This document shows positions 48,183 through 58,179 of a stretch of 64,000 nucleotides of DNA, piece after piece; the stretch's first letter is position 1; every line of letters starts with the position of its first letter. The notes below the pieces were generated by a model that did no database searches, had not been told where the DNA came from, and worked only from the letters and a program-made list of their open reading frames with translations. Position numbers and translations under genes: made by a program. Origin of the DNA: Rhizobiaceae bacterium (GTDB lineage: Bacteria > Pseudomonadota > Alphaproteobacteria > Rhizobiales > Rhizobiaceae); NCBI GenBank assembly GCA_019635755.1, contig JAHBYW010000003.1, positions 496,001-560,000 of the forward strand, in the 5' to 3' direction.

Positions 48183-48896
48183 GTGGTCAGGCAATTTAGT
48201 CTCCTCGAAGGTAGGAAATCGGTGACTGTCGAAGGTAGCGCAAACCCGCTGTTCGCTCGATCGCTCGCGCGCAATGGTGACCTTCACTTGACCGGCGATT
48301 GCCTGACAGTCACCCCGCTCTTTCATGTTTGCCGGTCGATCTTTCTTGAGCTGAACGCGGTCGATCACCGATACCGCGCAGCTTACAGAATCCGTCCAAT
48401 CTGTCTCGCTGAGGACGAAACCGATCATCGAACCTACATCGGTCATTTCGAGTCGAGCCGCGGTCGAACCGTTGCACATTTCGAGCAAGGTCGCTTCTCG
48501 CAGATTCTAGATCAGCTCATCGAGGACGAGGTGATGCCTCTTTTGCGGTCCACCGAGACATTGCCTGGATACTATGAATGGGCGCTACGTCGGAGCAGAT
48601 TGGCCGTTGATCCCGCTGAGCACTTCCTGCTCGAAGTCGCGATGGGCAATCTAGATGCCGCGCTCATGCTGATGCGCTGGCATCGCGGGAAGCGGTTCGA
48701 CTGCGAGCGAACGACCGGGGGCTTTTTACCGCGCAACGACGCGCAGGTGAGCGAGATATGCCGATTCGTAACTGCCCGCGACTGGCAAGCGATCGCTAGC
48801 AATTTCCGCGCGGCCGAGACCGCCTGGGCTCACAGGCATGGTCTTGAGAATATTTGGCGCCCCAAGCCCTTCCCGTTCGAAACGCGCGGAACCTAG
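48183..48896 (+). CDS. Putative immunity protein 1 of the toxin cassette (paralogue of the next gene)
   Basis: The 237-residue protein matches no family I recognise. It has no signal peptide or membrane segment. Its C-terminal half resembles that of the next gene: HFLLEVAMGNLDAALMLMRW matches HFRLELASGNLDAAHMLRCW, and both end with a W-x-P-x-PFP-(F/L)-E motif. The start is taken as GTG at 48183, with AAGGA just before it and 13 bases after the end of the toxin's restored frame; an upstream TTG at 48144 would overlap the toxin. The position right behind a nuclease toxin suggests an immunity role (inference). Confidence 0.6.
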   Translation: MVRQFSLLEGRKSVTVEGSANPLFARSLARNGDLHLTGDCLTVTPLFHVCRSIFLELNAVDHRYRAAYRIRPICLAEDETDHRTYIGHFESSRGRTVAHFEQGRFSQILDQLIEDEVMPLLRSTETLPGYYEWALRRSRLAVDPAEHFLLEVAMGNLDAALMLMRWHRGKRFDCERTTGGFLPRNDAQVSEICRFVTARDWQAIASNFRAAETAWAHRHGLENIWRPKPFPFETRGT

Positions 48897-48899
48897 CCG

Positions 48900-49562
48900 A
48901 TGCCGCGTAAGACGAGAATGAAGGTACTTTTCGGGCCTCTATGCCAGCGCAACGCCGACTTTGTGGTCGCAGGACGGTATCTGGTCCCGACATCCCTTCG
49001 CCACACCTTTTGTGCCGTCCTCCTCGAGGTCGTAGGGATCGCCGGCATGTTTCGTCCGCGATTCTTTGCCCTTCCGGCATTTGCAATGCCGCCTGCGTTC
49101 TTGCTGAATGATCTGCCGGAGGTCGGTCGCAAATACTATCACGAGGATGTCCTGAAACGCCCCAAGAGCGAGTTGGCCGAAATGATCTCAGCCGACGTCG
49201 AAACATCGGTCCTGCCCAAGTTTCGGGCTCTGCAATTGTTTCCCTGCCTCTATGAAGAGGCGATGGGGCCGGGGTTGGAGATGTGGACGCACGCGAATCT
49301 TCACTTCCGGCTGGAACTTGCGAGCGGCAATCTCGATGCTGCGCATATGCTCCGGTGCTGGCATCAACCCCGCTGGGAAGCGCCTTCAACCCATCCAGAC
49401 TTCAACTTCGAGTTTGAGGCGATGCTCTGCCAGATGCTCGAGGTTGGAGATTTGAAGGGCATTGCCGACGTACTGCGCGACAGGGAGCGAAAGCTTTTCG
49501 CTGCCTACAAGTTGGAACATCTATGGGAGCCAACGCCGTTCCCACTGGAGGCCGACTTATAG
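48900..49562 (+). CDS. Putative immunity protein 2 of the toxin cassette
   Basis: The 220-residue protein starts MPRKTRMKVLFGPLCQRNAD 3 bases after the previous stop; an ATG at 48918 is an alternative. It is clearly a paralogue of the preceding gene over its C-terminal 110 residues (ETSVLPKFRAL...LYEEAM, LELASGNLDAAHMLRCWH, LEHLWEPTPFPLEADL). The N-terminal halves have diverged more. No known domain is recognised. Tandem paralogues behind a toxin are common in polymorphic toxin loci, where they protect against toxin variants. cmk begins 52 bases later. Confidence 0.62.
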   Translation: MPRKTRMKVLFGPLCQRNADFVVAGRYLVPTSLRHTFCAVLLEVVGIAGMFRPRFFALPAFAMPPAFLLNDLPEVGRKYYHEDVLKRPKSELAEMISADVETSVLPKFRALQLFPCLYEEAMGPGLEMWTHANLHFRLELASGNLDAAHMLRCWHQPRWEAPSTHPDFNFEFEAMLCQMLEVGDLKGIADVLRDRERKLFAAYKLEHLWEPTPFPLEADL

Positions 49563-49614
49563 TATCGCACCTGAATGCTTGCCTCCCACCCACCTCTCCG
49601 CCTAATCCCCGTTC

Positions 49615-50265
49615 ATGCTCACCTCCCTCCTCATCGCCATCGACGGCCCGGCGGCCTCCGGCAAAGGCACGCTCGCGCGCCGGCTGGCGGACTATTACCA
49701 CCTGCCGCATCTCGACACCGGGCTGACCTATCGCGCCGTCGCGCAGATGCTGATCGCGAAGGGCTGGCCGCTGGATGACGCGGCGCGCGCGGTGGAGGCC
49801 GCGAAACTGGTCGACCTCGGCAACATGGACCGCGAGGGCCTGTCGGCGCATGGCGTCGGCGAGGCGGCGTCGAAGGTGGCGGTCATCTCCGAGGTCCGGC
49901 GCATCCTGGTCGACAAGCAGCGCGACTTCGCCCGCCGGCCGGGCGGCGCGGTGCTCGACGGCCGCGACATCGGCACCGTGGTCTGCCCGGACGCCGACGT
50001 GAAGCTCTACGTGACCGCCAGCGCCGAGGTGCGCGCTGGTCGCCGGCTGCGCGACATCGAGGGCCGCGGCGGCACGGCGGACCTGGCCGAAATCCTGTCC
50101 GACATCCGCCGCCGCGACGAGCGCGACATGGGCCGGGCGGACTCGCCACTCCGCCCCGCGCCGGACGCGCACTTGCTCGATACGTCCGATATGTCTATAG
50201 AAGCCGCGTTCCGCGCGGCCCGCGCCATCGTCGATGGCGTGCTCGCCACGCGAAACGGGGCCTAG
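49615..50265 (+). CDS. cmk: Cytidylate kinase
   Basis: Cmk phosphorylates CMP and dCMP. The 216-residue protein has the P-loop [18 protein letters not shown] near residues 9-26, the family motif [11 protein letters not shown] near 33, [20 protein letters not shown] near 114 and the lid [15 protein letters not shown] near 163. It precedes rpsA, as in nearly all alphaproteobacteria. Confidence 0.97.
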   Translation: MLTSLLIAIDGPAASGKGTLARRLADYYHLPHLDTGLTYRAVAQMLIAKGWPLDDAARAVEAAKLVDLGNMDREGLSAHGVGEAASKVAVISEVRRILVDKQRDFARRPGGAVLDGRDIGTVVCPDADVKLYVTASAEVRAGRRLRDIEGRGGTADLAEILSDIRRRDERDMGRADSPLRPAPDAHLLDTSDMSIEAAFRAARAIVDGVLATRNGA

Positions 50266-50421
50266 ACGCTCGCGCCCCCGGTTCGCCGGAGCGCATCGCA
50301 CCATCCCGGGCCTCGAACCGCCTGCCAGCATCCTTCATGCGCCGACGCCGCCAGAGTGCGGCACCAGGGCTTTCGCCCGGGATGCGTCCGGCCAGGCAAA
50401 CGCAACGCTAGCCAAGGCGCT

Positions 50422-50443
50422 GTCCCGCCCGAGTGCGCGGGAC
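50422..50443 (+). promoter_or_regulatory. Hairpin in the rpsA leader next to the ribosome-binding site
   Basis: A stem GTCCCGC/GCGGGAC lies 15 bases before the ATG and immediately upstream of the ribosome-binding site AGGAG. The 193-bp leader also holds CCAGGGCTTTCGCCCGG. In gammaproteobacteria S1 represses its own mRNA through a folded leader; a similar role here is inference only. Confidence 0.35.
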
Positions 50444-50458
50444 GTTCCAGGAGCATCA

Positions 50459-52156
<1,698 letters not shown>

Positions 52157-52188
52157 GGATCGCGGCTCCGGCCGCTTCCCGAACCGAC

Positions 52189-52220
52189 AACCCCGCCGGA
52201 GCGATCCGGCGGGGTTTTTT
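52189..52220 (+). terminator. Intrinsic terminator of rpsA
   Basis: AACCCCGCCGG-AGCGAT-CCGGCGGGGTTTTTT forms an 11-bp perfect stem followed by six T. It begins 33 bases after the rpsA stop. Confidence 0.93.
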
Positions 52221-52354
52221 CATGGCCGCGCCGCCGGCCGGCGCCGCGTCCGGCCCTCCGGACGCACCCGGCGGGAACGCTCCCCGTCCTCCCGCGTTGT
52301 TGGACCATGCGGCACGCGCGTGCCGTACGACATTCCCAAAACGAGGAGCTATCG

Positions 52355-52552
52355 ATGAACTGGAATCAGGTTGAAGGTAATTGGGAGCAGTTCAAGGGCA
52401 AGGTCCAGCAGCAGTGGGGCAAGCTCACGAACGACGACCTCGACGTCATCAAGGGCAAGCGCACCGAACTCGCCGGCCGTATCCAGAAGCACTACGGCAA
52501 GGCCCAGGAAGATGCCGAGCGCGAGATCGACACCTGGCTGTCCCGCCACTGA
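52355..52552 (+). CDS. CsbD-family stress protein
   Basis: The 65-residue protein starts MNWNQVEGNWEQFKGKVQQQ and continues WGKLTNDDLDVIKGKRTEL, the complete CsbD pattern, and is small, charged and helical. CsbD-like proteins are induced by general stress or acid; the molecular role is unknown. GAGGAG lies nine bases before the ATG. It is a single-gene unit with its own terminator. Confidence 0.94.
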   Translation: MNWNQVEGNWEQFKGKVQQQWGKLTNDDLDVIKGKRTELAGRIQKHYGKAQEDAEREIDTWLSRH

Positions 52553-52585
52553 AGATCCCGGCTGATCTCAAAGACACTCCCCGAT

Positions 52586-52615
52586 CGACCCCGCCTCGCG
52601 CGGGGTCTTTCGTTT
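52586..52615 (+). terminator. Intrinsic terminator of the CsbD gene
   Basis: GACCCCG-CCTCG-CGCGGGGTC followed by TTTCGTTTT. It ends just before the stop of the convergent Ldh2-family gene, so it may serve both directions. Confidence 0.8.
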
Positions 52616-52625
52616 TGGAACTGGT

Positions 52626-53630
52626 TCAGGTCGAGGCGCGGCCGGACAGCCTTGCGTGGATCTCGGCCGGGACGACGATGCCTCCCGCCGCCGCTCGGCG
52701 TCGCGCTTCCGCCTTGGCCCGGCCCGGAACGTGGACGCCGTATTCGCCTGACAGCCGCGCCAGATGGCGGCCCAGCCGGGTCGCGAAGTCGGGGTCGATC
52801 AGCGCGGGGTCGATCGCCACGATGAACAGGCCCGAGCCCGGGCCGTCGCTGCCCGTGCCGAAGGGCGGCGCGTCGAGCGACCACGTGGCCGCGCCGACGC
52901 CCGCCGCCAGCACCTCGACCATCAGCGCGATGTTGCCGCCGCGCGCGCCGCCGAAGGCGAGCAGCGCACCCGTCATCGCCGCGGTCGGGTCCGTGGTCGG
53001 ATTGCCGTCCGCGTCGAGCGCCCAGCCCTCCGGAATGCGGCGGCCCTCGCTGGCGGCCTGGCGGATCGACACGAACGCCGTCGAGCTCGACGCCTGGTCG
53101 ATCAGCAGAATGCCCTCCGACGAGGGTGCGGCGAAGGCCAGCGGGTTGGTGCAGAACACCGGCTTTCGCGCGCCGGAACCTGCCAGCAGCGCCGGGCCGT
53201 TGGTGGCGGCGAGCGCGACCAGGCCCGCTTGCGCGAGGCGGTCGACGAAGTAGCCGAGGGAGCCACAGGTGAAGGCGTTGTTCTGTGCGAAAACGGCGAC
53301 GCCGAAATCGCGCACCGTCGACACCAGATCGTCGAAGGCCGCGTCGAAACCAGGCTGCGCCGCGCCGCCGCCAGCGTCCACCAGGAAGATCGCCTTCGCC
53401 GGCCGGCTGATTGCCGGGAGGGCGCTTCCGTCGATGCGGCCCGCGTCCAGCGCGTCCAGATGATCGAGGAAGTGCGACAGGCCGACATTCGGCTGGCCGT
53501 CGGCTTCCGCCGCGACCGCCGAGACGGCGAGCGAGCGCGCCATCTCCGGCCCGGCGCCGTGCGCGATCGCGGCTGCGGTGCACAGCGCCACCGCGTCGTC
53601 CAGCGACAGTCGGACGCCCGCTCCGGCCAT
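52626..53630 (-). CDS. Ldh2-family (malate/lactate or imine reductase type) NAD(P)H dehydrogenase
   Basis: The 334-residue protein belongs to the Ldh_2/MDH2 family, which includes ureidoglycolate dehydrogenase and delta1-piperideine/pyrroline-2-carboxylate reductase (DpkA). Visible family features are VSAVAAEADGQPNVGLSHFL, ATNGPALLAGSGARKPVFCT then NPLAFAAPSS, and ALLAFGGARGGNIALMVEVL. It follows the permease gene by 2 bases, so it belongs to the amino-acid transporter operon. Reduction of a cyclic imine from a basic 2-oxo acid would fit that setting (inference). Confidence 0.86.
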   Translation of the reverse strand: MAGAGVRLSLDDAVALCTAAAIAHGAGPEMARSLAVSAVAAEADGQPNVGLSHFLDHLDALDAGRIDGSALPAISRPAKAIFLVDAGGGAAQPGFDAAFDDLVSTVRDFGVAVFAQNNAFTCGSLGYFVDRLAQAGLVALAATNGPALLAGSGARKPVFCTNPLAFAAPSSEGILLIDQASSSTAFVSIRQAASEGRRIPEGWALDADGNPTTDPTAAMTGALLAFGGARGGNIALMVEVLAAGVGAATWSLDAPPFGTGSDGPGSGLFIVAIDPALIDPDFATRLGRHLARLSGEYGVHVPGRAKAEARRRAAAGGIVVPAEIHARLSGRAST

Positions 53631-53632
53631 GC

Positions 53633-54442
53633 TCAACCCAGCCGCGACGGCACCCGCGCCTCCAGCCTGCGGAAGAGGGCGACGATCACGCCGGTGAGGC
53701 ACAGATAGACGACGGCGAGCAGGAGCAGCGGCTCGTAGACCACGAAGGTGTCCTGCCGCACGCGGGAGGCGACGCTGTAGATGTCGATCACCGTGATCGT
53801 CGCCACAAGCGGCGTCGCCTTCAGCTGCCAGACCGTCTCGCCGGCCAGCGTCGGCAGGGCGCTCCGCGCCGCCTGCGGCAGCCAGATGCGACGGAAGACG
53901 GTCATGCGCGACATGCCGAAGGCGCGGCCGGCCTCGAGCTGTCCGCGCGCCACCCCGGCGAAGGCGCCGCGCATCACTTCGCCCTCATAGGCTGCGTAGG
54001 AGAACGTCAGCGCCACGACCGCATAGGGCCATGCCTGCCTGAGATACGGCCAGAGATCCGACTGGCGTATCTCCGGAAACTGCGGAAACAGCGAGCCGAG
54101 GCCGTAGTAGAGCAGCCACAGCTGCAGCAGCAGCGGCGTGCCGCGGATCGTCGTGCAGAACCAGAGCGCCGGCCAGGCCAGCCAGCGCGGGCCCGCGACC
54201 TGCGCGAAGCCGAGCGGCACGGCCAGCGCGAAGCCGAGGACGGAGGTGACGACGAGGATCCAGATCGTCGTCCAGATGCCGTAGACCGCGAGACCGAGAT
54301 AGTTCGGCAGCCAGTCCCAGCGCATGAACACCGCGGCCGCGACGGCCAGCGCCGCCGCGACGACAATCAGGCCGATGCGATGCGGCTGCCACCACAGCGA
54401 GGCCCGCGCGAGCCGGTCGATGGTGGTGTCGGACGCGCTCAT
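53633..54442 (-). CDS. Polar/cationic amino acid ABC transporter permease (HisM/OccM-like)
   Basis: The 269-residue protein has five or six membrane helices and the inner-membrane EAA loop ARGQLEAGRAFGMSRMTVFR that contacts the ATPase. FCTTIRGTPLLLQLWLLYYG is the conserved second signature of the His/Glu/Gln/Arg permease family. It is paired with the permease just upstream (3 bases away), as in histidine/lysine-arginine-ornithine and octopine/nopaline systems. Confidence 0.92.
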   Translation of the reverse strand: MSASDTTIDRLARASLWWQPHRIGLIVVAAALAVAAAVFMRWDWLPNYLGLAVYGIWTTIWILVVTSVLGFALAVPLGFAQVAGPRWLAWPALWFCTTIRGTPLLLQLWLLYYGLGSLFPQFPEIRQSDLWPYLRQAWPYAVVALTFSYAAYEGEVMRGAFAGVARGQLEAGRAFGMSRMTVFRRIWLPQAARSALPTLAGETVWQLKATPLVATITVIDIYSVASRVRQDTFVVYEPLLLLAVVYLCLTGVIVALFRRLEARVPSRLG

Positions 54443-54445
54443 CGC

Positions 54446-55312
54446 TCAATGCCCTCCCGCGATGGCCGGCATGCCCCGCCGCGACCACGCCTCGATGCGC
54501 GCGATCAGCACGTTGGAGACGAGGCTCAGCGCCAGGTAGAGCCCCCCGGCGGCGAGGTAGAACGTGAAGTAGGCCTTGGTGGCACCGGCCGCCTGCCGCG
54601 TCTCCAGCGTCAGCTCGCTGAACGAGCCGACGACCGCCAGCAGCGCGGTGTCCTTGGTGGCGATCAGCCACAGATTGGCGAGGCCGGGAATGGCGAAGGG
54701 CAGCATCGCCGGCAGCGTCACCCGGCGCATCATCAGCAGCGGCGGCATGCCGAAGGCGCGGGCCGCCTCGATCTGGCCTTGCGGGATGGCGAGGATCGCG
54801 CCGCGCAGCACTTCGGTCGAGTAGGCGCCCTGGACGATGCCCAGGACGGCGATGCCGGCGACCAGCCCGTTGATGTCGACCGGAGACTGGCCGAGCAGCG
54901 CCAGCAGGCGGTTGATGAGGTCGCCGCCCGCATAATAGAGCAGCAGGATCAGGATCAGCTCCGGCACGCCGCGCACGATCGTCGTGTAGACCTCGAGCAG
55001 GTCGCGCAGGATGGGTCCGCCGTAGAGCTTGCCATAGGCGCCGGCGGTGCCGATCGCCAGACCGAGCGCATAGGCGCCGACGGCGATGTAGACGGAGTTC
55101 ATCAGCCCGCGCAGCAGATTGCCGCCCCAGCCGGGCGGCTCGGGCGCGAGCAGCGCCGGGGCGCTTTTCAGCCCCGCGGCGAAGGCATTGGACACGGCGA
55201 CGAGGAACGACCACAACGTCACCAGGAACTGCGCGACGCCGACCACGAACTCGGCCGGCATGAACAGCAGCACGAGTTGCGAGCGGAGGGCGTCGAGGAG
55301 CGCTTCTAGCAT
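54446..55312 (-). CDS. Polar/cationic amino acid ABC transporter permease (HisQ/OccQ-like)
   Basis: The 288-residue protein has a longer N-terminal region than usual, then the permease core with VYTTIVRGVPELILILLLYY and the EAA loop IPQGQIEAARAFGMPPLLMM. About six membrane segments are visible. The 118-bp gap from the binding protein gene upstream contains a GC-rich hairpin, so the membrane genes are probably made at a lower level than the binding protein. Confidence 0.92.
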   Translation of the reverse strand: MLEALLDALRSQLVLLFMPAEFVVGVAQFLVTLWSFLVAVSNAFAAGLKSAPALLAPEPPGWGGNLLRGLMNSVYIAVGAYALGLAIGTAGAYGKLYGGPILRDLLEVYTTIVRGVPELILILLLYYAGGDLINRLLALLGQSPVDINGLVAGIAVLGIVQGAYSTEVLRGAILAIPQGQIEAARAFGMPPLLMMRRVTLPAMLPFAIPGLANLWLIATKDTALLAVVGSFSELTLETRQAAGATKAYFTFYLAAGGLYLALSLVSNVLIARIEAWSRRGMPAIAGGH

Positions 55313-55367
55313 CGCGTCCCCCGCTGGGTGCAGCCGGGGTCAGCCGCACGGGACTCCCGGTCGAAGC

Positions 55368-55396
55368 CCTCCCCGCCGGCGGCGGGAAGGGAGGGG
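55368..55396 (-). terminator. Hairpin between binding protein and permease genes
   Basis: CCCTCCCCGCC...GGCGGGAAGGGAGGG forms a long GC-rich dyad with a small bulge about 35 bases after the binding-protein stop. No T-run is present, so it is a likely mRNA stabiliser or partial terminator. The CCCTCCCC/GGGAGGG ends recall the palindromic repeat inside hrpB. Confidence 0.45.
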
Positions 55397-55430
55397 TCGG
55401 CGCGGCGCAGGATGCCGCCGTGGGAGACGG

Positions 55431-56207
55431 TCACTCGCCGTAGATGTCGAAGTCGAAATACTTCGCGGTGACCTCGGCGTATTTGCCGTTGTCGCGGATC
55501 GCCTTCAGCGCCGCGTTCAGCTTGCCCTTCAGCTCCGTATCGTCCTTGCGCACGCCGCCGCCGACGCCCGGGCCGAGGATCTCCAGATCCTCTTTGACAT
55601 GACCCTTCAGGTCACAGCAGGCCATGCCCTGCTCGGACTTCAGGAACGCGTCGAGCGCGTTCGAGTCGGCCTGTACCGCGTCGACGCGGCCGGCGGCCAG
55701 ATCCTGGTTCGCCTCGTCCTGCGTGGCGTATTCCTTGATCTCGGCGGCTTCGGTGAAGTGCTTCTTGGCGTAGGCCGAGTGCGTGGTGGACACCTGCACG
55801 CCGATGATCTTGCCCTTGAGGTCGGCCGGCTCGGCGCCGAACGTCTCGCCCTTCGGCCCGATGATCGCGGTCGGCGTGTTGTAGACCTTGTCGGTGAAGT
55901 CGATGGTCTTCTTGCGCTCCTCGGTGATCGACATGGAATTCCAGATCACGTCGATCTTGTTGGTGGTCAGCGCCGGGATGATGCCGTCCCACGCGGTCGG
56001 CACGATGACGCAGTCGAGCTTCGCCTCGGCGCAGACCGCGTCCATGATCTCGATTTCCCAGCCCACCCACTTGCCGCTGGCGTCGATCGACGCGAAGGGC
56101 GGATAGGGCTCCGGCGCCATGCCGAAGCGGGTCTGCTGCGCGTTCGCGGCGCCGAGCGTGGCGCCGAGCGCTGCCGCGAGGATCGCTGCCTTGATGATCG
56201 TCTTCAT
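55431..56207 (-). CDS. Periplasmic amino-acid-binding protein (lysine/arginine/ornithine or octopine type)
   Basis: The 258-residue precursor has a signal peptide (MKTIIKAAILAAALGATLGA then ANAQQ) and the family 3 solute-binding pattern, with PYPPFASIDASGKWVGWEIE, DVIWNSMSITEERKKTIDFT and IGVQVSTTHSAYAKKHF. A CC pair (MACCDL) near residue 198 may form a disulfide or pair with another cysteine. It is in an operon with an ATPase gene upstream and two permeases and an Ldh2-type enzyme downstream, and faces away from arginine-related enzymes. This suggests arginine-like ligands (inference). Confidence 0.9.
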   Translation of the reverse strand: MKTIIKAAILAAALGATLGAANAQQTRFGMAPEPYPPFASIDASGKWVGWEIEIMDAVCAEAKLDCVIVPTAWDGIIPALTTNKIDVIWNSMSITEERKKTIDFTDKVYNTPTAIIGPKGETFGAEPADLKGKIIGVQVSTTHSAYAKKHFTEAAEIKEYATQDEANQDLAAGRVDAVQADSNALDAFLKSEQGMACCDLKGHVKEDLEILGPGVGGGVRKDDTELKGKLNAALKAIRDNGKYAEVTAKYFDFDIYGE

Positions 56208-56252
56208 GCTGGTTCTCCCATTTTTCGTTGCTGGTTTCGCTCAGCCGGCGGT

Positions 56253-57071
56253 TTAGCCGCCGACATTCCTTATGAACTGCTTCAGCCGCTCCGAGCGCGG
56301 CGCCCCGAAGATCTGTTCGGGCGGACCTTCCTCCTCGACGATACCGTTGGCGAGGAAGACGACGTGCGACGCCACCTCGCGGGCGAACTTCATCTCATGC
56401 GTGACCAGAACCATCGTGCGGCCCTCGCGCGCCAGGTCGGCGATCACCTTGAGCACCTCGCCGACGAGCTCCGGGTCGAGCGCCGAGGTGGGCTCGTCGA
56501 ACAGCATGACGCGCGGCTGGATCGCCAGCGCCCGGGCGATGGCGCCGCGCTGCTGCTGCCCGCCCGACAGGAAGGCGGGGTAGACGTCGCGCTTCTCCGA
56601 CAGGCCGACGCGCGCCAGCAGCGTCTCCGCCGCGGCGATCGCCTCGTCGCGCTTCACGCCCAGCACATGCACGGGCACCTCGATGACGTTCTCCATCAGC
56701 GTCATGTGGTTCCACAGGTTGAAGCTCTGGAACACCATGCCCAGCCGGGAGCGGATGCGCTCGATCTGGCGGCGGTCGGCCGGCATCGCGCCGCCGCGGC
56801 CGTCGGGCTTCAGGCGGATCTCCTCGCCATTGACGCGGATGATGCCGCTGGTCGGATTTTCGAGGCAGTTGATGCAGCGGAGCAGGGTGGACTTGCCTGA
56901 GCCCGAGCCCCCGATGATGGCGACCACGCCGCCGTCGCGCGCGGAGATGGAGACGCCCTTCAGGACATGCAGATCGCCAAACTTCTTGTGCAGGTCCTCG
57001 ACGTGGATGGCTTCGGCGGCGCCGTTCGCAGCGGACGTGGTTGCGGGCAGGACGGAGGCCCCGGCCGTCAC
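56253..57071 (-). CDS. Amino acid ABC transporter ATPase (HisP/OccP-like)
   Basis: The 272-residue ATPase has Walker A GGSGSGKSTLLRCINCLE near residues 53-70, the Q-loop VFQSFNLWNHMTLMENVIE, the signature LSGGQQQRGAIARALA, Walker B VMLFDEPTSALDPE and the switch histidine of MVLVTHEMKFAREV. It is the first gene of the leftward operon. An N-terminal extension of about 20 residues precedes the usual start (EAIHVEDLHKKFG), so a later start is possible. Confidence 0.94.
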   Translation of the reverse strand: MTAGASVLPATTSAANGAAEAIHVEDLHKKFGDLHVLKGVSISARDGGVVAIIGGSGSGKSTLLRCINCLENPTSGIIRVNGEEIRLKPDGRGGAMPADRRQIERIRSRLGMVFQSFNLWNHMTLMENVIEVPVHVLGVKRDEAIAAAETLLARVGLSEKRDVYPAFLSGGQQQRGAIARALAIQPRVMLFDEPTSALDPELVGEVLKVIADLAREGRTMVLVTHEMKFAREVASHVVFLANGIVEEEGPPEQIFGAPRSERLKQFIRNVGG

Positions 57072-57291
57072 GCCCGCTGTGCTCCGCCTCGCGGCCGGCG
57101 CGTCGCCGGCTGGACCCGTTTCATGGAACCCGTCACGCTCACCCTGTCCCGGACAGATTGGACCGCAGTCGTTCCCGCCGTCAACCCGCCGCGTCGCCGC
57201 AGCGCGTGGCCGAAGCGCCGGGCCGCCGTAGCCCTTGCCCGGATGGAGCGCGTGCGGCTAGGACTTCGAGGCAGCAAGGCGAGGCTCCCGC

Positions 57292-58179
57292 ATGAACCCA
57301 CGTCCGTCGAATGCCTATGGCGCGCAGTCCATGGCCGCGCCGCTCGCCCGCGTGCTGATGCGCTCGGCCGCCGGCGCGATGCGGGGCGCCGACGCGAGGC
57401 GCTGGCATTACGGCCCGGGCTTCGATCCGGCGCGCGCCGCGGCCCAGCACAAGGCCTTCGCGGAGCTGGTCGCATCCTCCGGCGCGACGGTCGACTGGCT
57501 ACCCGACGCCGACGACGGGCTGGCCGATTCCGTCTTCACCCACGATCCCTCGCTGGTCACCGAGCGCGGCGCCGTCATCCTGTCCATGGGCAAGGCGCTG
57601 CGCGAGTCCGAGCCGGCGCTGCATGAACGGGCCTACGCCGCGATGGGCGTGCCCATCCTCGGCCGCATCGAGAAGCCCGGCCAGGTCGAGGGCGGCGACT
57701 GCGTCTGGATCGACCGCACCACGCTCGCGGTCGGACGCGGCGTGCGCACCAACCAGGCCGGCATCCAGCAACTCGCCAACATCCTCGGCCCGATCGGGGT
57801 CACGGTGTTCGGCTACGACCTGCCGCTCTGGCAGGGCGAGGAGGCCTGCCTCCACCTGATGAGCGTGATCTCGCCGCTGGCCGACGACCTGGCGCTGGTG
57901 TTCTCGCCGCTCCTGCCCGCGCCCTTCTGGCAGCTGCTCCGCGATCGCGGCATCGTGCTGGTCGAAGGCGACGCCGGCGAGTTCCACGCCTCCAACGGGC
58001 TCAGCCTCAACGTGCTGCCGACCGCGCCGCGGCAGGTGATCGCCGTCGCCGGCTTCCCGAAGACGCAGGCTGCGATGGAAGCGGCCGGCTGCACGGTGAT
58101 GACCTTCGAGGCCGATGCGCTCTGTATCGCCTGCGAGGGCGGCCCGACCTGCCTGACGCGCCCGGTGCTGCGCGCATGA
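57292..58179 (+). CDS. Dimethylarginine dimethylaminohydrolase/arginine deiminase-like guanidino hydrolase
   Basis: The 295-residue protein has the pentein fold of amidino-modifying enzymes. Catalytic candidates are the Glu/Asp of QVEGGDCVWID, the His of EEACLHLMSVISPL and the nucleophilic cysteine C287 in CEGGPTCLTRP. DDAH enzymes split methylated arginine into citrulline and methylamines; related enzymes act on arginine or other guanidines, so the exact substrate is uncertain. Its TGA overlaps the ATG of the next gene (ATGA). It is divergent from the amino acid transporter. Confidence 0.88.
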   Translation: MNPRPSNAYGAQSMAAPLARVLMRSAAGAMRGADARRWHYGPGFDPARAAAQHKAFAELVASSGATVDWLPDADDGLADSVFTHDPSLVTERGAVILSMGKALRESEPALHERAYAAMGVPILGRIEKPGQVEGGDCVWIDRTTLAVGRGVRTNQAGIQQLANILGPIGVTVFGYDLPLWQGEEACLHLMSVISPLADDLALVFSPLLPAPFWQLLRDRGIVLVEGDAGEFHASNGLSLNVLPTAPRQVIAVAGFPKTQAAMEAAGCTVMTFEADALCIACEGGPTCLTRPVLRA

